NCBI GenBank assembly: GCA_012064415.1
Contig: SSNU01000247.1
Span: forward strand, 744,629 to 808,628
Reading direction: 5' to 3'
Origin: Gyrodactylus bullatarudis
Lineage: Eukaryota; Platyhelminthes; Monogenea; Gyrodactylidea; Gyrodactylidae
Length of the DNA: 64,000 bases
Shown here: one piece after another, positions 15,101-28,026 of the stretch
How the letters are laid out: every line of letters starts with the position of its first letter
Position numbering within the stretch: the stretch's first letter is position 1
Notes under the pieces: generated by a model
Database searches by the model: none
Told to the model about the DNA's origin: nothing
The model's input: the letters and a program-made list of their open reading frames with translations, nothing else
Position numbers and translations under genes: made by a program

Positions 15101-18100
15101 GATGAGTTGAGGGTTTGGCAAAACTCCTTGGGCGCTATTGAAACATTCATGAGTCTCTGGTTGGATGTTCAAAAGATTTGGGTGAAACTTGAGTCCATAT
15201 TCACCCTTTCTGAGGATATAAAGAATAAAATCCCCAAAATCACAGCTCTCTTTAAAGAAACAGAAGAAAAGTTTTCACTTGCCCTAAGTGATCTTTCTAA
15301 GGATTTGATGTTGCTCAATGCTATCAAAAAGACAAGCTTAATCATGGAACTGGAAGGTTGCCGTAGCAACTTTGAAGTCTGCGAGAATGCCCTTTCTGAC
15401 TACTTGGAATCAAAGAGACTGCTATTTCCAAGATTTTATTTTCTTTCCTCTGTTGACCTGATTGATGTCCTCTCTAACGGAACAAATCCTAACTTGCTGA
15501 TGCGACATTTGTGCAAACTATTCGACAGTATCATGCGTCTTGAAATCAATCCTGACCGATTGCCCAACATTGCTTTAAAGATGATCGCAAAAGATGGCGA
15601 AATCGTCCCCTTTACAAATGGCTTCCCCCTACAAGGAGAGGTTGAAATCATACTGAATAAAATTCTCAATGAAATGCAAGCTACCCTCAGCGATATCCTA
15701 ACTCAGTCTTTGACTTGTATTGAAGATCAGTCAAGGGAATCCTGGATGGAGACATTTCCATCACAAGTTTGTCTAACTGCCCTACAGATTATCTGGGCCA
15801 ATGAAGTCATGTCTAGCTTCTCTCGGATCCAAGATGGCTATGAAAATGCAATGAAAGATTTTAATAAGAAACAAATATCTCAGATCAACGCAATGATTAC
15901 CATCCTCTTGACAGATATTAACCAAGAGCTGCGTCAAAAGATTATGACCATCTGTACGCTAGATGTCCACAATAGAGATGTTGTTGCCAAGTTGGTCCAA
16001 AAGAAGGTTGTATCCTCTGACTCCTTTATTTGGCAATCTCAGCTACGCCATCAATGGGACAAGGATAGAAGTCAGTGCTTTGTCACCATTTGTGATGCCA
16101 AGTTCGATTATCTCTATGAATATCTTGGCAACACTCCTAGACTAGTTATCACCCCGTTAACTGACAAATGTTACATAACTCTGACACAATCTCTTAACTT
16201 ATATATGTCAGCTGCACCCGCTGGCCCAGCTGGTACAGGTAAAACAGAAACAACAAAAGATTTAGGCAAAGCCTTAGGTATCCTCGTGAATGTTTTCAAT
16301 TGCAGTGAACAAATGGACTATAAATCTGTCGGCAACATCTTCAAGGGTCTCGCTCAATCTGGAATCTGGGGATGTTTCGATGAATTCAATCGTATTTCAA
16401 TTGAAGTCCTCTCTGTGGTAGCTGTCCAGGTCAAAACAATTCAGGATGCCCTCAAGAATAAGAAATCTGTGATGAACTTTCTTGGTGAAGAAATCACAAT
16501 CAGACCAAGTGTAGGAATCTTCATTACAATGAACCCTGGCTATGCTGGTAGGACAGAACTCCCGGAAAACTTGAAGGCTCTCTTTCGCCCATGTGCTATG
16601 GTCTCGCCTGATTTTGAGCTGATCTGTGAAATAATGCTTATAGCTGAAGGTTTTCTTACCGCTAGGGTGTTAGCCAAAAAGTTTTTGACCCTTTATAAGC
16701 TATGCAAAGACCTGTTATCAAAGCAAGATCATTATGACTGGGGACTGAGAGCAATCAAGTCTGTACTTGTTGTGGCTGGATCGTTGAAGCGTTCCGACCC
16801 TCATCGATCAGAAGACCAGGTCTTAATGAGAGCCCTGAGGGATTTTAACATACCCAAGATTGTTAGCGACGACTTGCCAATATTTCTCGGTCTCATTGGA
16901 GATCTTTTTGTCAACATACAAGTACCTAGAAAAGTTGATGAGAACTTTGAAAAAGAAATCTACGATACAATCATTGAGAGTAGCCTTCATCCAGAAGATA
17001 TTCTTGTTCTAAAGACAGTTCAGCTAAAGGAGCTGTTAGATGTTCGTTATTCAGTGTTCATTCTCGGTAATGCTGGTACAGGGAAATCAACAATTTGGAA
17101 GACCCTTTATAGATATTATTTAAGGAAAAATTTAAAAGCAATTGCTGTTGATCTGAGCCCCAAAGCTGTTGGTAATGATGAACTTTTTGGTATGATAAAT
17201 CCTTCAACAAGAGAATGGAAAGATGGCCTCTTTTCTTCAATAATGAGGGAATTGGCCTACCTTGAACATGAAGATCCTAAATGGATGATTCTAGATGGCG
17301 ATATCGATCCAATGTGGATCGAGAACCTCAATACAGTTATGGATGACAATAAAATTCTAACTTTGGCCAATAACGAACGTATCCCCCTTACCAAATCGAT
17401 GCGTTTGATTTTTGAAATTAGTCATCTGAAAACTGCCACACCTGCAACTGTTTCTCGAGCTGGATTGTTGTATCTCAATTCTGGAGTGAATAAATTTACT
17501 TTTCATATCATGAATTGTTAATTAAAAATGATATTTTTAGGATCTTGGTTGGACAACTTTTTCAAGTCATTGGCTGAGCCAGACTGCCTTCTCCAAGTCA
17601 ATACAGTCCAGTTTGACGATCCTATTCGAAAAATATGTCACCTCTTGTCTAGAGAATTTAAAGTCCCGCTTCTTCTCAGTTACCCCAATGGTCGATATCA
17701 ATTACATTCAAACTCTTTGTATCCTCCTGGAAGATTCTCTAGGGAATCTTGAGGAAGAAAAATTGACAAAAGATGTCCTCGAAATGATATTTGTCTTTTG
17801 TATCATTTGGACCTTTGGTGGGTCTCTCGTTCAAGATGGCCGAGTTAGTTTGTATCTATTTAACATATTCATTCATGATTCAATCAATAACTAACATTTG
17901 TTCTTAACTAATGCATAAGACCATTTGAATTTATAGATAAAGTTGTACCCATGTTTTTACATGATACGCACATTCAATAATAGTTCCAGATTTACTAGAC
18001 AGTAGACTTGGATATATATATCTCTAGCATAATTGATTTCCATGTTTAATTTTAATCTTTCAAAATAACTTTTGGTTACCCTTTTGATATGAAACCAAAA

Positions 18101-21100
18101 ATTAATTTCTTGTGTTTTTCTTCAAATTGTCAAAACAACATTCAGGTTGATCTTCTTTGTGAATAGCACCACTTTTGATGTAAATTCTCATTAAACTCGA
18201 ATACTATTGTAAAATTTAATAATAAAAATTCAAGGAGACTCATTCCTACGTCTTTCAGCTATGTCGAAAAGCTCATGAATGAGAAAACTGAATCTAAACC
18301 TTGATTTTTTCTCTAGACCAACAGTCGAAATGAATTCTCCAAATGGTTCCAAGACCAATTCAAAAGTGTCAAACTGCCAACAAGTCAGAGTATATTCGAT
18401 TTTTATTTTGACAAGGAAAATTTGAATTTTGTTGACTGGTCAAATAAATTACCCCAATTCACCTATGATCCTGAAATACCACTTTCTGTAAGTTTTATTT
18501 TTTTCAAATTCGGTCAAAACGAGAAGATTCTTCTCCTGAGGAAACATAAAAAATACAATAATAACATCTCACACTATGATTGGTCGGCCTTTTCATTCCA
18601 CTCGTACACTTAATGTTATAATTACGTGTGTAAGGGTGACTATAATGTAATTATAATTTTGAACCAAGTAGTTCTTCAGGGAGCTGTTCGGCATAGATTG
18701 ACTATAACGTTGTTCGTTTGCTGCCTGACTATGTTGTCTTCTGGCTTGTATTGGTCTATCTGTATAAAAAGAAAAAGGAGAGAAAGGTCTAGTATTTATT
18801 AAAAAATAAGGATTATAAAAATTACAGTGATTGTTATAGTAATCAGAATTATTAGAGTAATAACTCTGATAATATCATTCATCACTTGAAAGAACATTAA
18901 GAATAACACTAATAATAATAAATTAAGATTAGAATAAAAAACATTTAGATTACCCTGATAAAAATAGTTAGGACTCACACAATATTTCGAATACATGTCG
19001 TATTCTTCTTCTGGCGTGAGATTTTTCAAAAAACTTAAGATACTTAAACCCTAATTCTAATCTTAATTTTAATGTTCTTTCAAGTGATGAATGATATTAT
19101 CAGAGTTATTACTCTAATAATTCTGATTACTATAACAATCACTGTAATTTTTATAATCCTTATTTTTTAATAAATACTAGACCTTTCTCTCCTTTTTCTT
19201 TTTATACAGATAGACCAATACAAGCCAGAAGACAACATAGTCAGGCAGCAAACGAACAACGTTATAGTCAATTTAATGTAATTCTTGAGGATTGTGAAAT
19301 AGACATTCTTGTCAAATATACAGCATATACAATTTCACGGGAGGGAAATGTGATAAAATTCGTATTTTTATGTACACCGAGGTCTCTTCAGGGTCTATTC
19401 AAATTAAATTACTGATCGTAAATCATTTCGAATGAAATCCACACAATCTTTTTTAGCTTTTAATAATTTCATTTATAATAAGGCTCAATTCTCAATAGTC
19501 AATATATTAATATTTTTGTAAAAAAATGTCAAAATTTAAATAGAATTTATTAATACACAGCATTGTAAGTGCCATAATCCGAAAGATCATGAAATTTTAC
19601 ATCTGTACTCAACACTCAAAGATTCAGGTTTGTTATAAAGTCTAGAGAACCCGAAAGAAAAAAAACAGGATAGAATTTACCTAAAGCTAGTTAATATGAA
19701 GATGGGAATTTATGACTTTTACTAAATTCTTAATTTTTTCGTCAAGAAATCGAATTTGATCAAGATTTTTTGGAATCTAGATCACGAGGCCCTATTTCAC
19801 GATACGGAGAAAAAAAAATTTAGTATTGCCAAATTCCCATTTTTTTGAACTTTGAGTTGAAAATTTTTGCTGATTTCAATGTGAGAGAGTGATCAAAAGT
19901 TGATTCTTAGGATCACAATAAGACAAAGAAATTTGGAAAGAAGAAGATGATGCCAGTTATTTCACAAATAAGGCCTTTATTTCGGGCATACTCATCAGTG
20001 TGATACATGCCATATAGTACATATTTGCAGAGAATTACAATTAAAGATTCATTGGTTAACATTTTCTTTTGATTCTGGTTGGTCAATCCCTGTTTCCAGG
20101 GTTGACTGATTTTTTTATAAAAATAGATCAGAATTTTACAAAAAATTTGTCTGTTCACTTCTACTTCGACTCTCATTCTTTTCTTTGAGGGGGGTTGGGA
20201 GGATGATTGGATTTTTGGTTTTGCCTTTGGAAGATTCATTGGCTTAACATGGTTCTTTTGTACACATAGACTAGGCTTTTCTAAGTTTATGAGATAAGCT
20301 TCGGCTCCTTTCAACAAATTGGTGTTTCCGTTGGATTTATAAATAATTTCAAAGTTTTTAGGGGAAACATTGGCTCAATTATAAATTTAACATTTAATTA
20401 TAACCTTTCCTTATTGTAATTATCGATGTACCTTTTGTAAAATTCTGATCTATTTTTATAAAAAAATTCAGTCAACCCTGGAAACAGGGATTGACCAACC
20501 AGAATCAAAAGAAAATGTTAACCAATGAATCTTTAATTGTTATTCTCTGCAAATATGTACTATATGGCATGTATCACACTGATGAGTATGCCCGAAATAA
20601 AGGCCTTATTTGTGAAATAACTGGCATCATCTTCTTCTTTCCACATTATGACCACGGTGACTCAGCTCAAAACCGATGCTCATAGACATCTTTCAGAACA
20701 AAGAAATTAAATATGCTGAATCTGGTTTGGAGAATCACCACATAACCGTGTCAAAATCAAGTTTTGATTTTTTCATCATTTTCCTTACTTGAAAGTCGAT
20801 GAAATTTGATATTTCAAGATCCCTGAAAAATGACGAATTTATCAGAATTTTTATGATGATAATCGGTTTTTTTTTGTCTTATTATGATCCTTGAAATCAA
20901 CTTTTGATCACTCTTTCACATTGAAGTCAGCAAAAATTTTCAACTCAAAGTTCAAAAAAGTGGGAATTTGGCAATACTTCAGATTTCAAATTTGCCGTTT
21001 TTTCCTTAAAAATTTATTTTTTCTAAATTGTTTGTCTCCTTATCGTGAAAGAGGGCCTCGTGATCTAGATTCCAAAAAATCTTGATCAAATTCGATTTCT

Positions 21101-24100
21101 TGACGAAAAAATTAAGAATTTAGTAAAAGTCATAAATTCCCATCTTCATATTAACTAGGTGTACATAAAGATACCTCTGACGCATAAAGTATTTTTAATG
21201 ATATCAAGAGCCAATTAGTTATTACTTAATTACATCTGAAAATATTATCTCGAAGCAATTTTCGATTTTTTCTCATAGTTTTTTATTTTTCAATAAAATT
21301 CGAGAACTCCTGGTCATTTAATTTTGAATAAACCCTAAAATAATTGTCGGTGTACCTAAGAAAAATTTTTTTTTATCATCACCATACTGTGCTAACATAC
21401 ACAAGGGTTGAATTTATTAACTTAATTCATTAAAATAATTAATCATGTTATTGATAACGAATTAATCCACACTAGTCCCTGATGGTTCCCACAAAAGAGA
21501 CAATTCAAATAAACTTCTTTGTTCAAATATTCGTCAAGGCCCAGCGTTCAGTTATGCTCGTGGGCAATTCAGGCTTCGGCAAGAGTCTATTGATGCAAGA
21601 CTCTCTTAACAGTTTGAATCAAGATCATTTTGGAGTTGTCAAGGTCCCCTTCAATTATTACACAGACCATTTAATGATTCAAAACATTCTTGAACGACCG
21701 CTGGAGAAAAAATCAGGGAAAAATTTTGGACCCATTGGTTTGTAAAACTTAAGGCAAAGACCTCTATTTTACTGGAACATTAATTCTTTTCTCATCTATT
21801 ATACAGGCAATAAAAGATTAATATTCTTCCTTGATGATCTCAACATGGCTGAGGAAGATCAGTATTTCACTGTCAACTCGCACCAGATCATAAGGCAATA
21901 CCTCGATTATTCACATTGGTTTGATAGAACAAGTCTAACACTGAAGAATATTCAAAGAGTTCAATTTGTCTCCTGCATGAATCCAACAGCTGGGAACTTT
22001 ACAATTGATCCAAGACTTCAAGTACAAATAACTGATAATTTTTATAAACGTTAATTATAATGTTTTTATTTTGCTTACAGCGTCATTTTAGTGTGTTAAG
22101 CGTTGGCCAACCATGTAAGGAGTCATTCACTTCAATATTCACCACTATCTTCAATGAACATTTGAATCGTATCGAAGTTTCCTCCGACATTTCAGCGGTC
22201 AGTCGGGAAGTTATTTCCGCAGCTCTTCAATTACATAATTCAGTATTGAACAAGTTCAAGACAACTGTTTCTAAATTTCATTATATGTTCAGTTTGCGCG
22301 ATATCTCGAATATCTTTCAGGGCATTCTACTAAGCAGTAAGGAAACCTTTAGCAAACCAATAGACCTGGTTAATCTCTGGACTCATGAGGCTTTCCGAGT
22401 CTACACAGACAAATTTAATGACCTTGACGACATCAAAGTATTCCAGGGTCTTCTCGTTTCCAGTCTAAAGAGTCATTTTGATGAATCTATTTCCACCAGC
22501 ATTGAAAATATTGGTGGGGACATTTTATTCTTGAAAAAGTCTACATCTGATACGAACAATGAAGATACTCATTATAAACAAGTTGATAATATGAAAAGTG
22601 TACATACTTTTATAAATGAAATGTTGAACAAGTATAACGAGGTTAATTCCAAGATGGATCTAGTCCTATTTAATGAGGCGATCAAGAATATTCTCAGAAT
22701 ATCAAGGATCCTCCAATTCCCCATTGGCAATGCTGTCCTGATCGGAGTTGGAGGCTCTGGGAAGCAATCACTAGCCAAATTGTCTGCATTTATGAATTCA
22801 ATGAATATTTTCCAGATCTCTATCAAAAAAGGTTACTCTCTCACAGACTTTATGGCCGATGTAGCCGAGTTTTGTCTGAAGGCAGCAACTAAGAACTTGA
22901 AGTCGATATTACTCCTCTCTGATACCCAAATAGTCGAAGAAAATTTCCTTGTCGTTATAAATGATTATTTAGCCACAGGCGAAGTTAACGGACTATTTAC
23001 TGAAGACCAGACCGAGTCAGCTATATCATCCGTTAGACTTGAAGTCAAATCAACAGGACTCATTGACACGAGAGAGAATTGCTGGAATTACTTCATTCAA
23101 AAAGTCCGCAAAAATCTCCGCTTCATTATCTGTACAAGTCCGGTTGGCGAAAAATTGAAGCATAGATGTCGAAAGTTCCCCGCTCTTATAAACTGTACTT
23201 CACTTTTGTGGTTTCATCCTTGGTCTGCTACTGCCCTTGAATCTGTAGCAGAAAATATAATCAATCAGAACTTGAGTTTGGAAAAAGAAAATATCCAGTT
23301 AATACCGAAATTTCTCTCTTTTGCTCATAAGAGAACCGAAGAAATGGCGATTGATTATTCTAGAAAGACTAAACGTTTTGTCTGTGTTACACCAAAGTCG
23401 TTCCTTGAACAAATCCAACAATTCCAGAAGCTATTGGATCAGAAACTGTTGGAGAATCAAGAATCAATTATACGCTTTGAATCAGGTCTGAAAAAACTCA
23501 AAGAGACTGCTGAACAGGTTGAAAAAATGAAAGAAAAGCTGATTATACAGGAGTCTGAGTTGAAAATAAAATCAGAAGAGGTCAATGGTCTGTTAGAAAA
23601 GGTCAGCATTGAAACACAAATTGTCAATGCTGAGAAGAAGAATGCAGAGTCAGAAAAACTCAAAGTCTTGGAAATAAAGAAGGAGGTTTCCTCGAAACAA
23701 CGGGAATGTGAAAAAGACTTGGAAAAGGCCAAACCTGCCTTAATTCAAGCACAAGAAGCCCTACATACTTTGAATAAAAACAATCTTACAGAGATGAAAT
23801 CATTTGGTACACCCCCACAACAGGTTATAAAAGTTGCAGGAGCTGTTATGTGCCTCATGGCCCCAAAGGGCAAAGTTCCCAAAGATCGTTCATGGAAAGC
23901 AGCTAAGGCTACAATCATGTCAAAGATTGATCAGTTTCTCGATAATCTCATTAATTATGATAAGGAAAACATTCACGAGGCTTCATTAGTAGCATTAAAG
24001 CCGTATTTGGAAGATCCCGAATTTCGACCAGAGCTTATCAAAGCTAAGTCATCAGCTGCTTCTGGTCTCTGCTCCTGGGTAATCAATATTGTAAAGTTTT

Positions 24101-27100
24101 ATGAGATTTACTGTGAAGTTAAACCCAAGCAAGATGCATTAGATGCTGCAAATCGTGAACTTAAACAGGCAACAGAAACCTATGACACTGTCCAAAAACA
24201 AATTAAAGAGCTTGAAGATAAACTTGCCCTGCTTACTGAGGAATTCGAAAAGTCCTCAGAGGAGAAAAAACGATGCCAAGACGACGCTGATAAAACTGAA
24301 CGAATCACAAACATGGCCAACCGTCTTGTAAATGGACTTGCATCAGAGAAGGAACGATGGAGTCAACTGATTGAAAAACTTGGAAACGAGAAACAAGTCC
24401 TTTTGACAAATACCCTGTTAAGTGCTGCATTTTTAATTTATTGTGGTTCCTTTCCTAAAGATCTACGCGTCCAACTTATTGAGGATTTGAGAAAGTTTTT
24501 AGTTGAAAAATTTGGCATAGACAAGTGTGGCGAATTGAACGTACTCAGTCTCCTAGTGAATGAATTTATGTTGGCCTCTTGGGATAATGAGGGTCTGCCG
24601 AATGATACTGTCTCAATAGAAAACGCAGCCATCACCATTCAATCACAGCGTTGGCCCCTCCTTATCGATCCACAATTTCAGGCTTCCAAATGGATTAAAA
24701 ATAAATACAAATCAAATCTGGTCGTATTGCAAATAACAAAGAAAGGTTACCTTGACTCCCTGGAGAGGGCTGTGATTGATGGTAAAATTGTTCTATTGGA
24801 GGATATCCCAGAAAACTTGGATTGCATTTTAGATAACATAATCGGTAGAGTCACAATAAAGAATGGCAGGATTATTCAACTTGGTGATAGGGAAATATCT
24901 CTCAACCAAAACTTTAGGCTTATTCTCCAAACAAAACTTTCCAATCCACAATTCAAACCGGAACTGCAAGCACAAACTACCTTGATTGACTTTAGTGTCA
25001 CCCAGGTTGGTCTAGAAGATCAATTGCTGGCAAATATTGTAGCCATTGAGAGGCCAGATCTTGAGAGTCAACGACTACAATTGCGACGTCAACAGAATGA
25101 CTTTCAAATAACTCTGAAAAATCTTGAAGATTCCTTACTAACCAAGTTGTCGAATTCCCAGAAAAATATCCTCGAAGATTATGATCTGGTTGAGAACCTT
25201 GAGCTTAGCAAAAAGACTGCTATTGAAATTGAAGAAAAGTTGGCTTCTGGTAAGATTACTGAGGTCTCAATTAATGCTGCACGTAGTATCTACACGCCAA
25301 TTGTTCGCAGATGTTCAATAATATACTTTATTATGCGAGATTTAACCCGGCTCAAGTCAATCTATCAATTCTCACTAAAAGCCTTTAAAAGGGTTTTCAG
25401 CCATGCCATAAAAACAAGCCAGCCAAATGAGAATGAAGACGAACGAGTCAGGATTCTTTTAGATTCCTTAACCTATAGCTTATTCATTTATACTTGCAGG
25501 GGTCTCTTTACAAGAGATAAAATCACTTTTGTATGTCAACTTGTATTTGAAATACTCCTAAATGAGGGTAAAATCAATTCGAGGGAATTACAAACCTTTC
25601 TCAACTTGCCCAAAGATGTTGTTGCCGATAGTCCAGTGGACTTTTTGCCCTCAAGAATCTGGTCGATTATCAAGAGTCTTAGCTCATTGAGTGAATTCAA
25701 GAATTTAGATTTGGACATCCAAGCCTCATCGAAGCAATGGAAGAAACTCTTTGATAATGAATGCCCTGAAGAGGAAAAGTTCCCGCAGGATTGGAAGAAT
25801 AAATCGGAAATGGTACGTCTCACTATCCTGCGAGCCTTGCGACCTGATCGAATTATGAAGGCACTCCTAAAGTTTATCGAGCAAAAGATTGGTAAAAAGT
25901 TTTGCTCCTTCGAGACCATCTCGTTGAAAGAATCTATGCAGGAGAGCTCTTGTCGCATACCAATATTCTTTGTCCTCTCTCCTGGAGTGAATCCAATTAA
26001 AGATGTCGAGATTTTGGGTAATGAACTCGGCTATTCGGAAGATAACCAGAATCTCAAGACTATATCTCTTGGCCAAGGCCAGGAAATTCTTGCAGAGGAA
26101 GCCATTAAACTTGGTAAAGAACAGGGCAATTGGGTCATACTACAAAACATCCATCTGGTACGCAAATGGCTTACTAAACTAGATCAAATATTGCACTTTG
26201 AACCAGATGAAATTGTCCATGAAGAGTTTCGATTATTCCTCAGTGCTGAACCTTCAGAAGATAACACAAGTAAGATATTACCTCAAGGCCTCTTGGAAGA
26301 CTCTATTAAAATCACCAATGAACCTCCAAGTGGCCTAAAGGCTAATATCCATCGTTCGTTAAGTTGTTTTGATCAGAGTATATTTGAAACCTCCACCAAG
26401 GATAATGAGTTCAAGTCAATCTTATTCTCCTTGTGCTACTTTCATGCTGTCATTTGTGAAAGACGCAAATTTGGCCCTCAAGGATGGAACAGGATTTATC
26501 CCTTCAACAATGGTGACCTGGTTATTTCTGTAAATGTTTTGAATAGGTATCTTGAAAGCAACTCAAAAGTTCCTTGGGAAGATTTAAAGTTTCTTTTCGG
26601 TGAAATCATGTATGGTGGTCATATAACAGATGAATGGGACCGTAGGCTGTGTCACAGTTATCTGGAGGATTTCCTATCTCCAAATATGCTTGACGGCGAA
26701 TTCTCCATAGTTCCCGGTTTCAACTTGCCTTCCAACTCTGATCTAAACGGTTACCATGATTATGTTGATGCCAATCTTCCAGAAGAGTCTCCCCTTCTCT
26801 ATAAGATGGGTCAAAATTCTGAAATTGAATTCCTGAATAATGAATCGCAAAATTTGTGTTCTGTCCTCTTGGAGATGCAGGCCAGCTCAAGTATGGCAAT
26901 GGCTAGTGACAATACTGAAACTGATTCAGGTAATGATCGCTTAATCAGCGTGATCGATGAATTCCTCGAGAGACTACCGCAAGAGAGCTTCAATTTACAA
27001 GAGATTAAACTTAAAATCCCGCCAGCAGAACGAACACCCTTCTCAATCGTTATGATCCAAGAATGCTACCGGATAAATATACTCACTGAGGAGATAAAAT

Positions 27101-27756
27101 CGTCTCTATCCCTGTTAAAGCAAGGTCTTTGCGGAGAGCTTACCCTGACAGAGGACCTCGAATCGATAATGACTTGTATTATGTTGAACAAAGTTCCAGT
27201 CTCTTGGCAAGTTAAGGCCTATCCGAGTACAATGCCATTAAGCCTATGGCTAACTGATCTACAGTTAAGACTGAAAGAGTTGGAAAACTTTGTTGCTACT
27301 AACTTCAATCCACCGAGCTCTGTCTGGATCTCAGGCTTGTTCAATCCTCAATCTTTTCTCACGTCAGTTTTACAGACAGCCTCGAGGAAGAATAGTTGGG
27401 AACTCGATCAATTGAAACTAGGATGTGAAGTGACCAAAAAGTCCGTTGAAGATCTTCCAGGACCTCCGAGAGAAGGAAACTATATCCATGGAGTTTACAT
27501 TGAAGGTGCTAGATGGGATCAGCAGATAGGTTGCTTAATAGACGAGATATTCCGTGAACCCACTCCTCAGCTTCCTGTTATTCATCTCAGAGTTGTCACT
27601 AACGATCGAGAAGACGGTGCCAAAGGGTTCTATTTGTGTCCCATGTATCGGTCGAAGATTCGAGGTCCCACAATAATTTGGGTATTCAATCTCAAGACAA
27701 AGACTAAGTCGATCAAATGGATCCTTAACGGGGTTGCAATGATCTTACAAATTTAA
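9196..27756 (+). CDS. DNAH17-like: Axonemal outer-arm dynein heavy chain, beta type (DNAH9/DNAH11/DNAH17 group), 17 exons
   Basis: Force-generating motor of the outer dynein arm of cilia and flagella. Exons: 9196-10659, 10712-10850, 10894-11008, 11038-11100, 11180-11559, 11702-11946, 12002-12334, 12395-12631, 12925-13092, 13322-13513, 13580-13783, 14402-17485, 17541-17843, 18317-18487, 21476-21737, 21807-22021, 22081-27756. They join in frame to 4,416 residues, close to the family's roughly 4,460. The ATG at 9196 is chosen because a TAG lies in frame just upstream. P-loops: AAA1 GPAGTGKT (about residue 1788), AAA2 GNAGTGKS (2069), AAA3 GNSGFGKS (2396), AAA4 GVGGSGKQS (2747). Coiled-coil stalk (about 2960-3300) flanks a microtubule-binding domain with FGTPPQQV near 3099. 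The C-terminus ends ILQI, as in the family. Blocks such as DGDIDPMWIENLNTVMDDNK and WKAAKATIMSKIDQFLDNL place it with outer-arm beta chains rather than cytoplasmic or inner-arm dyneins. The exact paralog is not decidable. AAA3 carries F where T is usual. Introns range from 29 to 2,988 nt. Confidence 0.95.
18697..19272. repeat. Foldback repeat with ~204-bp arms that look identical, dynein intron 14
   Basis: The left arm 18697-18900 and right arm about 19068-19272 appear to be perfect inverted copies by eye, with a roughly 170-bp AT-rich spacer that also pairs partly. This identity indicates a very recent origin or active gene conversion. Being intronic, it would give a hairpin of about 200 bp in dynein pre-mRNA. 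Confidence 0.8.
19687..21158. mobile_element. Long palindromic element (1.47 kb), dynein intron 14
   Basis: The ends CTAGTTAATATGAAGATGGG and complement enclose imperfect arms that pair through TTCTTAATTTTTTCGTCAAG and on to an inner palindrome (about 19960-20120 against 20440-20640). Because the arms mirror each other, both strands can encode the same peptide, KKMLTNESLIVILCKYVLYG plus MYHTDEYARNKGLI. The minus-strand version extends to a lysine-rich stretch (19913-20317). Sequences further out (about 19370 and 21350) also pair weakly. Terminal motif shared with 28391-30290; fragments recur near 40340-40470 and 56238-56290. Confidence 0.65.
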
Positions 27757-27805
27757 TTTTATGCTCAACGCTCAATCTAATGATAGTATAGGAATGCCTT
27801 GTTTT

Positions 27806-27811
27806 AATAAA
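27806..27811 (+). other. Polyadenylation signal AATAAA of the dynein gene
   Basis: The hexamer lies about 50 nt after the dynein stop codon and is followed by an A/T-rich run. No other signal is closer. The XPR1 signal on the opposite strand lies only about 190 nt further on, so the two transcripts end tail-to-tail. Confidence 0.55.
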
Positions 27812-28001
27812 TTCTATTATTAAATATTTTTATTTCTTACAAAAAAAAAGATAATGAGCAATGCAATTTATAAAAAACTTTTCTTCCTCAGCATTTTTGA
27901 TTGATTGGCAATGAAAATGGAACATATAAAAAACTTATCGGAATATACAAGTAAATTATAATAAACTATTTAAATCGTAATAGTAGAATAAAGGCATCTA
28001 A

Positions 28002-28007
28002 TTTATT
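28002..28007 (-). other. Polyadenylation signal AATAAA of XPR1 (long form)
   Basis: On the minus strand the hexamer begins about 20 nt after the TGA at 28027-28029. Its position supports the proposed last exon 28105-28027 as the 3' end of the long XPR1 transcript. Confidence 0.5.
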
Positions 28008-28026
28008 CAGATATCGATGGATTTGA

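Noticed and set aside
22572..26993. Minus-strand ORFs inside the last dynein exon
   Set aside because: They are antisense shadows of a strongly conserved dynein coding exon.
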